A stretch of 64,000 bases of DNA from Salinicola halophyticus (lineage in GTDB: Bacteria; Pseudomonadota; Gammaproteobacteria; Pseudomonadales; Halomonadaceae), in the NCBI RefSeq assembly GCF_003206695.1, contig NZ_PZJN01000006.1:704486-768485 (forward strand), given 5' to 3'. The translations under genes were made by a program, and so were the position numbers. Under the pieces are notes generated by a model. The model saw only the letters and a list, made by a program, of their open reading frames with translations. It did no database searches and had not been told where the DNA came from. Shown here one piece after another: positions 36,601 to 45,740 of the stretch (the stretch's first letter is position 1; each line of letters opens with the position of its first letter).

Positions 36601-37478
36601 TCGATGCCGGCCGCCGTGGCGAGCCGCTGCTGCAGGTCGCCGATCGGCTACGGCTGGCCGGGCGTCTGCCCGCCGCGGGCTTCGGTCTGGCGCTGATCGA
36701 GCCCCCGCTCAAGCGACTGCAGATCCAGCTGGAGAGCTGGCATCGGCGAATCGCCGACAGAGAACCGATCTCGCCGCCGATGCTGCGTTTCTCGATCGAC
36801 GACACTGACGACTGTCCGGCGCTGGCGCTGGAATCCCGCGTCGATGGGCTACACCGGGAGCAGGATGGCAGCCTGAGCCTGGTAACCCTGGAAGTGAGCC
36901 ATTTCGGCCACTTCGACAGTCAGGGCCAGAATGCGGGAAACGGCCCGTGGAAAAAACTGGGCAAACCGCATCGACTGTTCTCCGGTTACGGCCGCTGGTT
37001 GCTGGCCAACGCTCGCGGCGAGTCCCCGTGCCGCTGGACGGCGATCTTCGAGGACCGCTGGCTCGAGTTCCCGGCATTGACCCCGCTCGAGGCTCGCGAG
37101 TCGCTGGAAGCGTGGCTGCGGACCTGGTGGCGAGCCTGGTGCGCACCGTTGCCCGCCAGCGGTGCGCTGGCCAGGATGCTATGGGGCCTGGGGGATCGCC
37201 AGGCGCTTGCGGGGCTGGCGGCGGGTGAATCGCTCGACGCCGGCTGGCGAGATCGGCTGGCGGAGGAGTACGAGGAGGGCGGCTTCGGGATGTCGTCGCT
37301 GATTCAGCGCGAAGGCAGTCTGGGTCAGCTATGGCCGGATTTCGACGCCTTCGAAGCGGCGGGCGGCGTCCGCGAGAGCGTGGCGCACTATCAGCCGATT
37401 CTGGAGGCGCTGCTGCGGGCCTCCCAGCAGGTTCACGCGCACGCGACGCCGAAGCGATCTGCGGAGGCAAAAGCATGA
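33639..37478 (+). CDS. recC: RecBCD subunit gamma, RecC
   Basis: A 1279-residue protein that recognises Chi and holds the RecB and RecD motors together. Recognisable stretches are LVQSNGMAQWLRLSLA near the N-terminus, VFGISTLPAQTLEAL, HSPLREVEVLHDRLLA, FRQVYLLGMNDGAYPR and RRDDDRYLLLEALLSARE. It is about 150 residues longer than E. coli RecC (1122). Some of the excess is low-complexity linker, for example near residues 585-625 (proline/serine repeats) and 905-925 (EEQA repeats). ATG 33639 follows GGGAGAG. It overlaps recB by 4 bp. Confidence 0.95.
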   Translation: MFSVLHANHLEDLHDLALALIKRHRMPPLTPETFLVQSNGMAQWLRLSLAEADGIAASVDFPLPSSFVWRAYRAVLEQAGPENERQSIPLHSPFDKRPLAWRILRLLEGEIVRDPVTFAPLAHYLDTEREDASPGRASPTHGLMQRQAAEQAERKRWQLAVRLADLFDQYLNYRPDWLAAWEAGEDSPKDLPADQRWQPALWRALINDADPDERAFHRANLHGRFLCAARALESCPKALPPRVFVFGISTLPAQTLEALHALSGVIDVFLMITNPCRHYWGDIISDREAIKRAGRLSADAVARQQSRHPEAPWLEALDEEALHLQANPLLAAWGAQGRDFIVGLYEFESQDGGFDVETDLFRDPAPDDESPAEQAPLLNQLQQDILDLKHPGERTRETGGKREIAEDDASLSLYSVHSPLREVEVLHDRLLAAFEEASGQGAPLRPRDILVMVPEIDVYAPYIEAVFGQVPPNDPRHIPFTIADQVASEAHPMMVLILSLLELPERRLGVSELLDALDVPAFRSRFAIEESELSRLRQWLAESGVRWGLSGAHRESLGFPGLHENSWAFGLERMLLGYATGALPSTGALPSSGPMPPGQSTGSIHRSDAAGPQDPNETSADSAWQFDGIVPYDEVGGLEADLAGRLAELMQVMAAQCEALSHDGTPEAWLTRLRELMDALFAPTALDEHDVLARVDQSLSRWQQSCELASFTQPIGLAVVRDALRAELDDGGLAQRFLAGKVNFATLMPMRAIPFRQVYLLGMNDGAYPRTRQPQDFDLMAQRPRPGDRSRRDDDRYLLLEALLSARERLTLSWVGFDQRDNTPRPPSVLIGELLDTLEQGWRPASTSGEAGATTPSDEAALVKRLIETHPLQPFSRRYFQAEDSRFTFDTSWEALHLSTKDEEQAATCEEQAKEGAEQAASSAGSDSVALPAEALGLADLQRLLRRPWSVYLGRLGVRFQDPEVPDEDSEPFILDALEDHTLKRELLDAGRRGEPLLQVADRLRLAGRLPAAGFGLALIEPPLKRLQIQLESWHRRIADREPISPPMLRFSIDDTDDCPALALESRVDGLHREQDGSLSLVTLEVSHFGHFDSQGQNAGNGPWKKLGKPHRLFSGYGRWLLANARGESPCRWTAIFEDRWLEFPALTPLEARESLEAWLRTWWRAWCAPLPASGALARMLWGLGDRQALAGLAAGESLDAGWRDRLAEEYEEGGFGMSSLIQREGSLGQLWPDFDAFEAAGGVRESVAHYQPILEALLRASQQVHAHATPKRSAEAKA

Positions 37479-40400
37479 ACGACTCGAATGAGCCAGCGAC
37501 CGAGGGCATGGTCGAGTCAATGAGTGACCCGCGAATGCCTGATGAGACCGTACCGCTCGAACTGACTGGCCTGCCGCTGACCGGCCATCATCTGATCGAA
37601 GCCAGTGCCGGCACCGGCAAGACGTTTACGCTGGCCGCGCTCTACGTGAGGCTGGTACTGGGGCCGTTGCCCGGGCGTGAAACGGTCGATTTTCCACGCC
37701 CGCTGACACCGCCGGAAATTCTGGTCGTCACCTTCACCGAGGCCGCCACCGCCGAGCTGCGCGGGCGTATTCGGGCGCGTCTCAAGCAGGCCCGCGACTG
37801 GCTGCTGGCGAGTCCCGAGACGCGACAGGATGCGGTATTGGCGGACCTGCTCGAACCACTGGTCACGGCGGGCGAGGCAGCCTGCCGCAGTGGCGCCAGA
37901 CGACTGGACCAGGCCGCGAGGCTGATGGACGAGGCGGCGATCTTCACCATTCATGGTTTTTGTCAGCGGATGCTGACTCGTCACGCCTTCGATGCCGGCG
38001 CGCGGTTTTCCGCCGAACTGCTGCAGGATGGTCAGACACTGCTGAATCAGGCCGTCGAGGACTACTGGCGGCGCGAATTCTATCCGCTCGACGAACGCTG
38101 GCAGCGCCAGATTCGCGCCCAGTGGAGCGGGCCGGAGGCGCTTGCGGGGGCGCTGCGGCCGTTGCTGAAGGATGGCCAGCCGCAGCCGCTCTGGGTCGCG
38201 GGAGAAGAGGTCGAAGCACCGCGCGCGCTGGGCCCGCTGTTCGCCGAGTTGGAAAGCGGCCTGGACGAGCGGGCGACGCTCGAGAACGGATTGACGGCCG
38301 CCTGGGATCGCGAGGCCATCGCGGAGCTCATGGCGGAAGCGTTTCGCAACCAGACGCTCAACAAGTCCAGCTACAAGAGCCACGAGCTGGAAGATCGGCT
38401 GGCGGCGTTCGAGACCTGGCTGGCCCAGGGGGATTTCGGCGCGGGAGACGGCATCACCGATAGCAGCGGGCGATTCTGGCTGAGCCAGGAGAAGCTCGAC
38501 GGGGCGCTGGTCAAGGCCGCCGCCAGCAAAGGGCAGACCGCGCCAACGCACCCTTTCTTCGCGCTGCTCGATCGCCTCGCTGCCATCGGTCAACCTTTCG
38601 CCACGATTGCCAGGCAGGTTCTCGTTCACGCCCGTGACCAGGTCGCGGTGAGCTTTGCCGCCGACAAGCGTCGCCGGGGGCTGTGGGAGTTCTCGGATCT
38701 GCTCAACGATCTCGACGCCGCGCTGGCTCGCCCGCAATCGGCGGCGGTGACCGACAGTCCGGCGCTGCGGCTGGCGGCGCGCATCCGCCATGAGCTGCCG
38801 GTGGCGCTGATCGACGAGTTCCAGGACACCGATCCGGTCCAGTATCGAATTTTCTCGCACATCTACCGCGCGCCGGAGAGCGATCCGGCCGCGACCGCGC
38901 TGTTGATGATCGGCGATCCCAAGCAGGCGATTTACGCCTTCCGCGGCGCGGATATCCATACCTATCTCGATGCGCGCCGGGCGACGCCCAGTCGTTTCAC
39001 GCTGATGCGCAACTTCCGCTCTACGCACGCCATGGTCGACGCCACCAACGCGCTGTTCCTGCGTCATCCGCAGCCGTTCGGCAGCGACGAAATTCCTTTC
39101 GTCGCCGTCGAGTCGAACCCCAAGGCGACGCGCCTGGTCGACCGCGAAGGCCAGCCGGTCGAGGCGCTCGGGGTGTGGTGGCCGGATACCGAGCGCTACG
39201 CCAGAAACGACTATCAGAACGTGATGGCCGCCGCGACCCGTGCCGAGGTGCAGCGGCTGCTGGAGGGCGAGTGGCGCTTCGTCGGTGAGACCGGCGAGCG
39301 CGCGGTGAAACCCGCCGATATCGCCATTCTGGTCCGTCACGGCGGCGAGGCGCTCAAGGTGCGCGCCGCGCTCGCCGACGGCGGCATTCGCAGCGTCTAT
39401 CTGAGCGAGCGTTCGAGCGTGTTCGATACGCCCCAGGCGTTCGAGCTGCTGCAGCTGTTCGAAGCCGTGGCACAGCCGCGTCAGGACTCGCGGCTCAAGG
39501 CGGCGCTGGCGACCAAACTGCTGAACGAGTCGCCGCAGGCGCTGGAGCCGCTGCTGGCCGACGAGCTGGCCTGGGAGCGAGAGGTCGAACGCTTTAGCGA
39601 TTATCATCGCCAGTGGCAGCGGCGTGGCGTGCTCCCCATGCTGCGCGCGGTGATGCGGGATTTCCGGATCGCCGAGCGACTCGCCCAACGCGCCGACGGC
39701 GAACGCGCGCTGACCGATCTGCTGCATCTCGGCGAACTGGCACAGAATGCCCAGCAACGTCTCGATGGCGAGCAGGCGCTGCTGCGTTGGTGGCACCGCG
39801 CGCTGCAGGAAGGCGTCGAGACGCTGGATAGTCAGGCGCTCAGCCAGCGCCTGGAGAGCGACGAAGACCTTGTGCGGGTGATCACGGTGCACAAGTCCAA
39901 GGGCCTCGAATATCCCATCGTGCTGCTGCCGTTCATCTGTTCGCACCGCCCGGCGGAACCCGATAGAAATACCAAGCTGCTGGCGCTGCGGCCGGCCGAG
40001 GGCGAAGGCAGCGTGATGGTGGCTTCGCCTGATGACGCGCAGACGCGCGAGGCCGACCTGGCCCGCCTGGACGAGGATGTGCGCCTGCTCTACGTCGCCT
40101 TGACCCGCGCGGCCTACGCCTGCCGGATGGGTGTGGCGCACGTGGGGCGTGGCCGGGGGAAGAGCGGATGCCTGCACGAAACGGCCCTGGGGCGACTGCT
40201 GGGCAGCGAGAAGGACGACGACGGCGCGGCGCTGCTGGAACGGCTGCGACAGGGCGAGCGGGCGGGCTGGCTGGCGATCGAGCCTCCGCCGGCACCGCCG
40301 GATCATCGGCTGCGTCTGGCTAGCGTCGTGCCGCAGACCAAGCCGGCGCGGCGCTTTCAGGGCCGGATCGATGACGACTGGTGGATCGCCTCCTATACCG

Positions 40401-41440
40401 CGCTGATCGCCGACGCCCGTCAGGATACGGGGCGAAGCCAGCGAGGCGAGGGCGAGGGTATCGGCGAGGATGAGGGCGAAGGTATCGGCGAGGACGACGC
40501 CGCGGCCAGCGAGGATCTGCCAGCGACGCTGGACGTCGAGGTCAGCCGCGAGCGCGACCCCGTGCCTCGGCCCAGGATTCGTTCGCTGTTCGATTTCCCC
40601 CGTGGCCCGCGCCCTGGGACCTTTCTTCACGGGCTGCTCGAGATGCTCGATTTCGACCGCCTGGCGGATCCCGCCTACGCGGATACGCTGCGCCGGGATG
40701 TCGAGCGCCGGCTGGTGACGAGTGGTTTCGACGTGGCGTGGGCGCCACTGCTGCTTGAGTGGCTGCTGGAGCGACTGCGACAGCCGTTGATCCACCTCGA
40801 CGGGCAGCCGGTGCAGCTCGATCGGCTCGAGGCATGGCGCACCGAGCTGGAATTCTGGCTCCCGGCGACAGCGGCCTGGAGCGAACCGCTGGATCGGCTC
40901 GTCACTCGGCTCGAGCCGCTGCCGGGTCCGCGTCCTCGGCTCGCACCGCGCAAACTCAACGGCATGCTCAAGGGCTATATCGATCTGGTCTTTCAGGCGC
41001 ACGGGCGCTGGTACGTGCTCGACTGGAAGTCCAACCATCTGGGCGATGATCCGGATGATTATCAGGGCGCGCGGTTGGCCGCGGCGATGGTGGATCACCG
41101 CTATGATCTGCAGTACGTGCTCTACGTGCTGGCGCTGCATCGGCTGCTCAAGTCCCGGCTGGAAGACTACGACTACGACCGCCACGTCGGCGGCGCCTGC
41201 TATGTTTTTCTGCGCGGGCTTTCCAAGGCGTCCGAGCCGCCGCTTTCTACGGAGCCCGAAGATGCGCCAGTTTCTATGGCGTCGGAGGGCGTCGTGGGTT
41301 CGTCGGCGAACGGGGTGTTTTATCGTCGCCCGTCCCGGGCGTTGATCGAGGCGCTGGATGCGTGGCTCGACGGCGATGCCGAGCCGGCGCGGGCGCTGAT
41401 CCAGCAAACCCGACGGCAGCCAGCGGAGGCCGATTCATGA
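37475..41440 (+). CDS. recB: RecBCD subunit beta, RecB helicase-nuclease
   Basis: A 1321-residue SF1 helicase plus nuclease. Motifs are EASAGTGKTFTLAAL (Walker A, about 41), TFTEAATAELRGRIR, LIDEFQDTDPVQ (Walker B), MIGDPKQAIYAFRGAD, VHKSKGLEYPIVLLPF, LLYVALTRAAY and the C-terminal nuclease site GTFLHGLLEML with LDWKSNHLGDD. An acidic Gly-Glu linker with in-frame repeats (about residues 990-1010) separates helicase and nuclease. The enzyme loads RecA at processed breaks after Chi. ATG 37475 overlaps recC, and the stop overlaps recD. Confidence 0.96.
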   Translation: MNDSNEPATEGMVESMSDPRMPDETVPLELTGLPLTGHHLIEASAGTGKTFTLAALYVRLVLGPLPGRETVDFPRPLTPPEILVVTFTEAATAELRGRIRARLKQARDWLLASPETRQDAVLADLLEPLVTAGEAACRSGARRLDQAARLMDEAAIFTIHGFCQRMLTRHAFDAGARFSAELLQDGQTLLNQAVEDYWRREFYPLDERWQRQIRAQWSGPEALAGALRPLLKDGQPQPLWVAGEEVEAPRALGPLFAELESGLDERATLENGLTAAWDREAIAELMAEAFRNQTLNKSSYKSHELEDRLAAFETWLAQGDFGAGDGITDSSGRFWLSQEKLDGALVKAAASKGQTAPTHPFFALLDRLAAIGQPFATIARQVLVHARDQVAVSFAADKRRRGLWEFSDLLNDLDAALARPQSAAVTDSPALRLAARIRHELPVALIDEFQDTDPVQYRIFSHIYRAPESDPAATALLMIGDPKQAIYAFRGADIHTYLDARRATPSRFTLMRNFRSTHAMVDATNALFLRHPQPFGSDEIPFVAVESNPKATRLVDREGQPVEALGVWWPDTERYARNDYQNVMAAATRAEVQRLLEGEWRFVGETGERAVKPADIAILVRHGGEALKVRAALADGGIRSVYLSERSSVFDTPQAFELLQLFEAVAQPRQDSRLKAALATKLLNESPQALEPLLADELAWEREVERFSDYHRQWQRRGVLPMLRAVMRDFRIAERLAQRADGERALTDLLHLGELAQNAQQRLDGEQALLRWWHRALQEGVETLDSQALSQRLESDEDLVRVITVHKSKGLEYPIVLLPFICSHRPAEPDRNTKLLALRPAEGEGSVMVASPDDAQTREADLARLDEDVRLLYVALTRAAYACRMGVAHVGRGRGKSGCLHETALGRLLGSEKDDDGAALLERLRQGERAGWLAIEPPPAPPDHRLRLASVVPQTKPARRFQGRIDDDWWIASYTALIADARQDTGRSQRGEGEGIGEDEGEGIGEDDAAASEDLPATLDVEVSRERDPVPRPRIRSLFDFPRGPRPGTFLHGLLEMLDFDRLADPAYADTLRRDVERRLVTSGFDVAWAPLLLEWLLERLRQPLIHLDGQPVQLDRLEAWRTELEFWLPATAAWSEPLDRLVTRLEPLPGPRPRLAPRKLNGMLKGYIDLVFQAHGRWYVLDWKSNHLGDDPDDYQGARLAAAMVDHRYDLQYVLYVLALHRLLKSRLEDYDYDRHVGGACYVFLRGLSKASEPPLSTEPEDAPVSMASEGVVGSSANGVFYRRPSRALIEALDAWLDGDAEPARALIQQTRRQPAEADS

Positions 41441-43533
41441 GTCGAACCGGACACAACGATCAGTTCTCGCTGGCGCTCGATACGGCGCAGCCATCACCGT
41501 CATTGCTCGATCGCGAGACGCTGTTCGCGACTCTGGCGCTGTGGGTCGAACTCGGCTGGCTGCGACAGCTCGATCGCCATTTCGCGACCTTCCTGGCCGC
41601 GCGCGATGACGATGTCGGAACGCCCAGCGATCCGCTGGTGTGGCTGGCGGCGGCTCTGGTCAGCCATCAGGTCGGGCGGGGTCATGTGTGCCTGTCGCTA
41701 CCGCGGGCTCTCGCCGCACCCAGGTCCGCACTGTCGTTGCCGCCCCTGGATGGCGGCTTCGAGACGGACGTGCCGGTGACGCTACCGGAATCGCTACTCG
41801 AGGGCGTGACGCTGGCGCACTGGATCGAGGCGCTGCGCGGGTCCTCCACCGTGGCTGCCGGCGATGCCGCCGCAGGCCTCGCCACGCCGCTGGTGCTCGA
41901 AGGCGATCGGCTCTACCTGCGCCGCTACTGGCAGGCCGAAAGCGGGGTCGCGGCGCATCTTCGCCTACGGCTGGGCGAGCCGTTGCCGGTTGCCGCCGAC
42001 CTGGCGGATCGTCTGCAGGCATTGTTCGCCGGCAACCAGCGTGAGGGTGACGAACCCGACTGGCAGCGCGTGGCCTGTGCGTTGGCACTTCGTCAGCGAT
42101 TGACGATCATCTCCGGCGGCCCGGGAACCGGCAAGACCACGACGGTGACGCGGCTGCTGGCGCTGCTGCAGCAGCAGTCGCTGGCCGGCGGTGGCGCGGC
42201 GCTGCGTATCCGGCTGGCGGCGCCCACCGGCAAGGCCGCAGCTCGCTTGTCAGAATCGATTGCCGGCGCCGTGGGCCGGTTGGACATCGACGAGGCCGTG
42301 CGTGAGGCGATACCGCAGCAGGCGTTGACGCTCCATCGGCTATTGGGCGCGCGACCGGATACCCGTCATTTTCGTCACAACGCCGAGGAGCCGCTGAGCT
42401 TGGATCTGCTGGTGGTCGACGAGGCATCGATGGTCGATCTGGAGATGATGGCGGCGCTGCTCGATGCGCTGCCGGCGGACGCACGCTTGATCCTGCTCGG
42501 CGACAAGGATCAACTGGCGTCGGTGGAGGCGGGTTCGGTACTCGGCGATCTGTGTGCCGGGGCCAATGTTTTCGACGCGGCCGCCTCGGCTGCCACTAGC
42601 TCGATTGCCACTAGCTCGGCTGCCGGAACGCTTGGGTACTCGGAAGCGACCCGCGACTATCTGCAGACGATGACCGGTGAATCGCTTCCGGCAGCCGGCG
42701 ACGCCAATCTGCTGGCCGACCATGTCGCCATGCTGCGTAAGAGTTTCCGTTTCCACGCTGACAGCGGCATCGGCGAGCTCGCCCGCGCTGCCAATGCCGG
42801 CGACGGGCGGGCATTTACCCAGGCGCTGGCAGCAGGTTTTGCCGACGTCTCGACGCTGGATATCGATGCATCGGCGTTCGAACGGGCCGTGGTCTCGGGT
42901 TATCGGGAGCTGTTCGAGGCGTTGCGGGACAAAGGTTCTCTACCGTCGATCCTGGCGTTGCAGAGTCGCTTTCAGGTCCTCTGCGCACTGCGGCGGGGAC
43001 CTTGGGGCGTCGAGGGATTGAACGAGCGGATCGCGCGGGCATTGTGGCAGCAGGGCTTTATTTCGCGCACCGATGGCTGGTTCGCCGGCCGTCCGGTGAT
43101 GGTGACCCATAACGATCCGCAACTGGGGCTCTACAACGGCGATCTGGGGCTGACGCTGACCGACGAGGCGGGGCGATTGCGAGTCTGCTTCCCTCAGGGC
43201 GACGGCGTGCGACAGGTGCTGCCGTCCCGACTCGATGCCGCGGTAACCGCATTCGCCATGACCGTGCACAAGTCGCAGGGTTCGGAATTCGAGCATGTGC
43301 TGTTCGCGCTGCCGGGGCGGGCCAACCCCATCGTCACCCGGGAGCTGATCTACACGGGTATCACCCGGGCGCGCTCGCGGCTGACGCTGGCGCTGGCGCG
43401 AGGAGGCAAAGACGAGCGCCAGCTGCGCGACGCCGTGGGGCGGCAGGTGGTGCGGGAAAGTGCGATCGCCGAGCGCTTGCTGCGCGGTATTCCGGCATTC
43501 AGTTCGGCCGATTCGACAGGGAGTGAAGCATGA
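41437..43533 (+). CDS. recD: RecBCD subunit alpha, RecD helicase
   Basis: A 698-residue SF1 5'-3' helicase of RecBCD. Walker A is SGGPGTGKTTTVTRLLALL (about residue 226), followed by APTGKAAARL, VVDEASMVDLEMMAALL, LLGDKDQLASVEAG, TVHKSQGSEFEHV and IYTGITRARSRL. It is longer than E. coli RecD (608). An Ala/Ser-rich insertion with repeats (about residues 380-395) accounts for a little of this. It overlaps recB upstream (ATGA) and a creatininase-family gene downstream (ATGA), so four genes are translationally linked. Confidence 0.95.
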   Translation: MSRTGHNDQFSLALDTAQPSPSLLDRETLFATLALWVELGWLRQLDRHFATFLAARDDDVGTPSDPLVWLAAALVSHQVGRGHVCLSLPRALAAPRSALSLPPLDGGFETDVPVTLPESLLEGVTLAHWIEALRGSSTVAAGDAAAGLATPLVLEGDRLYLRRYWQAESGVAAHLRLRLGEPLPVAADLADRLQALFAGNQREGDEPDWQRVACALALRQRLTIISGGPGTGKTTTVTRLLALLQQQSLAGGGAALRIRLAAPTGKAAARLSESIAGAVGRLDIDEAVREAIPQQALTLHRLLGARPDTRHFRHNAEEPLSLDLLVVDEASMVDLEMMAALLDALPADARLILLGDKDQLASVEAGSVLGDLCAGANVFDAAASAATSSIATSSAAGTLGYSEATRDYLQTMTGESLPAAGDANLLADHVAMLRKSFRFHADSGIGELARAANAGDGRAFTQALAAGFADVSTLDIDASAFERAVVSGYRELFEALRDKGSLPSILALQSRFQVLCALRRGPWGVEGLNERIARALWQQGFISRTDGWFAGRPVMVTHNDPQLGLYNGDLGLTLTDEAGRLRVCFPQGDGVRQVLPSRLDAAVTAFAMTVHKSQGSEFEHVLFALPGRANPIVTRELIYTGITRARSRLTLALARGGKDERQLRDAVGRQVVRESAIAERLLRGIPAFSSADSTGSEA

Positions 43534-44318
43534 GTGTTCATCACTGGCAGGATTTGACCACGACGGAGCTCGCGGGGCTGGTCGACGACGCGACGGTGGC
43601 GGTGTTGCCGCTGGCGGCGATCGAACAGCACGGCGGCCATCTGCCGCTCTCCACCGATCTGGATATCGGCTTGGGGCTGCTCGAAGCGGCAACCGAGCAG
43701 CTCGAAGCCGGGCAGACGGTGATCGTGCTGCCACCGCTGGCACTGGGTTCGAGTCTCGAGCATACCGCTTTCGCGGGCACGCTGAGCCTGATGCCGGAAA
43801 CGGCGATTCGCGTGATCGAGTCGCTGGGCGAGGCCGTTCATCGTGCCGGCATTCGACGCCTGGTGCTGTTCAACAGTCACGGCGGCAACAAGGCGGTGAT
43901 CGATCTGGCGGCGCTCCAACTGCGCGCGGCCCACGCCATGCTGGTGGTCAAGGCCAACTACTTTCGCTTCGCGCCGCCAGCGCAGGCGCTGCCCGCCGAG
44001 GAGTTGCGCCACGGCTTGCACGGCGGCGCGCTGGAAACCGCGATGATGCTGTATCTGGCGCCCCACAAGGTTCGTGCTGAGCATCTGGCCGATGCGGTGT
44101 CCGCGGGCCAATTGCAGGAGCAGGCCGGTTCGACGCTGGGCCCGGAAGGGGACGCCGGCTACGCCTGGATGGCGCAGGATCTGCACCCGAGCGGCGTCAC
44201 CGGCAATGCAACCCTGGCCGACGCCGAGACCGGACGCCGGTTGGTCTCCCATTTCGCCGATCGCCTAGCGCGGATCATCGAGGAGACGGGCCGCTTCGAT
44301 CTGGCGACGCTACGATAG
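43530..44318 (+). CDS. Creatininase-family metal amidohydrolase
   Basis: A 262-residue protein with the creatininase-family metal ligands: IEQHGGHLPLSTDLDIG (Glu, His, Asp), SSLEHTAFAGT (His), FNSHGGNKAVID and ALETAMML (Glu). The family includes creatininase, archaeal ArfB (which deformylates the GTP-cyclohydrolase product in riboflavin/F420 synthesis) and MftE. Its ATG overlaps the recD stop, yet its function fits better with the convergent neighbour, GTP cyclohydrolase II, 52 bp away, and the rest of the pterin/pyrimidine-like block. The specific substrate is unknown. Confidence 0.82.
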   Translation: MSVHHWQDLTTTELAGLVDDATVAVLPLAAIEQHGGHLPLSTDLDIGLGLLEAATEQLEAGQTVIVLPPLALGSSLEHTAFAGTLSLMPETAIRVIESLGEAVHRAGIRRLVLFNSHGGNKAVIDLAALQLRAAHAMLVVKANYFRFAPPAQALPAEELRHGLHGGALETAMMLYLAPHKVRAEHLADAVSAGQLQEQAGSTLGPEGDAGYAWMAQDLHPSGVTGNATLADAETGRRLVSHFADRLARIIEETGRFDLATLR

Positions 44319-44370
44319 CGCGTACGGTTCTGCCGGTGACGCTCGCGGCGGCTCAGTTAGTGCTGGGTAC

Positions 44371-45510
44371 TCAGTGCGCCGCGGGTCGTCTGAGCGGCGT
44401 CACCGGTCCCTCGTCGCCATCGTTGAGCACCTCTTCCAGCCAGTGGCCGGCGCGCTTGGCCTTGGCATCCAGATAGCGCCGGTTCTGCTTGGTCAGTTTG
44501 CCGTAGACGCCGCGACGATTGACGACTTCGACACCGCCCTGGTCCATGGCGGCGATCTTCTCCGGATTGTTGGTCAACAGCTCGATGCGAGTGATCTCGA
44601 GCTGTTCGAGCATCTCCAGCGCGACGCCGTAGGTGCGTTCGTCGTTGCCGAAACCGAGGACGTGATCGGCGTCCACCGTATCCAGTCCGCCATCCTGCAG
44701 GGTATAGGCGCGTAGCTTGTTGGCCAGGCCGATGCCGCGTCCTTCCTGGGCAAGATAGAGCAGCACGCCGCCGCCGCGTTCATCGATGGTACGCACGCTC
44801 TCGCGCAGCTGTTCGCCGCAGTCGCAGCGCAGGCTGCCGAACAGATCGCCGGTGAGACAGGCAGAGTGCAACCGCACGGGGACGGCATCGCTCCATTCCG
44901 CGGGCTCGCCGATGACGATAGCGATATGTTCCCGCATGCCGTCCGCTTCGCGAAACATCACGAACTTCGCGCGCTCCGCGTGGGACAACGGAATTTCCGC
45001 GTCGCTGGTGCGCTTGAGGAAGTGCGAACGAGCGTCGGCGTAGTCCGAGACCTGTTCGGCAGCGACGGCCAGCACCGTGCCTTCGGCAACCAGTGTCTCG
45101 ACATGGTCGCGCTGGGCATCGCTGATGTCGGCGACGATCGCTGCCGGGATCAGCAGCCCGATTCGCATCAGGTCCAGCGCTGCCACGCTGCCCTCACTGG
45201 CAGCGTCCGGTCGACGATCCGGCGCCAATCGATGCCCGACGGCACTGGCTCGGGCGATGACGTCGTCGGCGCTGTCGGCGGGATCGATCGGCATCAGTCC
45301 AACCCTCGGCTCGAACTCGATGCCCAGCCGGGAAAGGCGGTGGCGCGTCAACGCCAGGGCGGGGCGATTACCGCTGAAGACGTGCAGCGCTGCCAGGGCA
45401 TCATCGTCGCAGCCCTCGAGCGGGTGAACCATCACGTCGCCCTGGTCGGCTCGTACCAGAACCGGAAGGCCGCGTCGCAGATCGAAAATCGCGCGTTCTA
45501 CCTGTCGCAT
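44371..45510 (-). CDS. GTP cyclohydrolase II with a degenerate DHBP-synthase-like N-terminal domain
   Basis: A 379-residue protein. The C-terminal 200 residues are GTP cyclohydrolase II: zinc cysteines in HSACLTGDLFGSLRCDCGEQL (C-x10-C-x-C), QEGRGIGLANKLRAYTLQD with the Tyr needed for formate release, and ELLTNNPEKI. The usual HSEC motif reads HSAC. The first 165 residues resemble RibB in layout but lack the acidic DDEDREN-type motif, so they are probably inactive in making dihydroxybutanone phosphate. This looks like a specialised paralogue rather than the housekeeping riboflavin enzyme. ATG 45510 follows GAGGAGA. It is divergent from the RibD-type reductase. Confidence 0.85.
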   Translation of the reverse strand: MRQVERAIFDLRRGLPVLVRADQGDVMVHPLEGCDDDALAALHVFSGNRPALALTRHRLSRLGIEFEPRVGLMPIDPADSADDVIARASAVGHRLAPDRRPDAASEGSVAALDLMRIGLLIPAAIVADISDAQRDHVETLVAEGTVLAVAAEQVSDYADARSHFLKRTSDAEIPLSHAERAKFVMFREADGMREHIAIVIGEPAEWSDAVPVRLHSACLTGDLFGSLRCDCGEQLRESVRTIDERGGGVLLYLAQEGRGIGLANKLRAYTLQDGGLDTVDADHVLGFGNDERTYGVALEMLEQLEITRIELLTNNPEKIAAMDQGGVEVVNRRGVYGKLTKQNRRYLDAKAKRAGHWLEEVLNDGDEGPVTPLRRPAAH

Positions 45511-45627
45511 GCTCGTCTCCTCGCTTTGTCGTCCATGATTCGTGTCATCCGTGATCCGTTTCACCTGTCATCCTGCAGTCCGCGTGGCTGGCGGGTTTCC
45601 GCGATCGTCGGGCTAGCGTTTCCCGTT

Positions 45628-45714
45628 CGACGATCTTTGCCACGACGATCTTTGCTACTCGGTTTTACGACTCGGTTTTACGACTCGGTTCTACTACTCT
45701 GTTTTGCTACTTTG
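45628..45714. repeat. Two nested tandem repeats in the ribA-like/ribD-like divergent gap
   Basis: Two copies of a 15-mer CGACGATCTTTGCYA (45628-45657) run into four and a half copies of a 13-mer of the form CKACTCGGTTTTA (45655-45714). They occupy the promoter-bearing gap between two divergently transcribed genes. Their copy number could alter promoter spacing. Confidence 0.85.
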
Positions 45715-45740
45715 TCATGCCGTCTGGCCAAGGAGTGACC

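Noticed and set aside
37517-41407. A long open frame antisense to recB (about 1296 codons)
   Set aside because: It mirrors recB codon structure in high-GC DNA, has no domain or ribosome site, and recB motifs on the plus strand are unambiguous.
33639-43533. recBCD considered as part of a defence island
   Set aside because: All three subunits have full canonical motifs and the usual order, and no restriction, abortive-infection or phage genes adjoin them.
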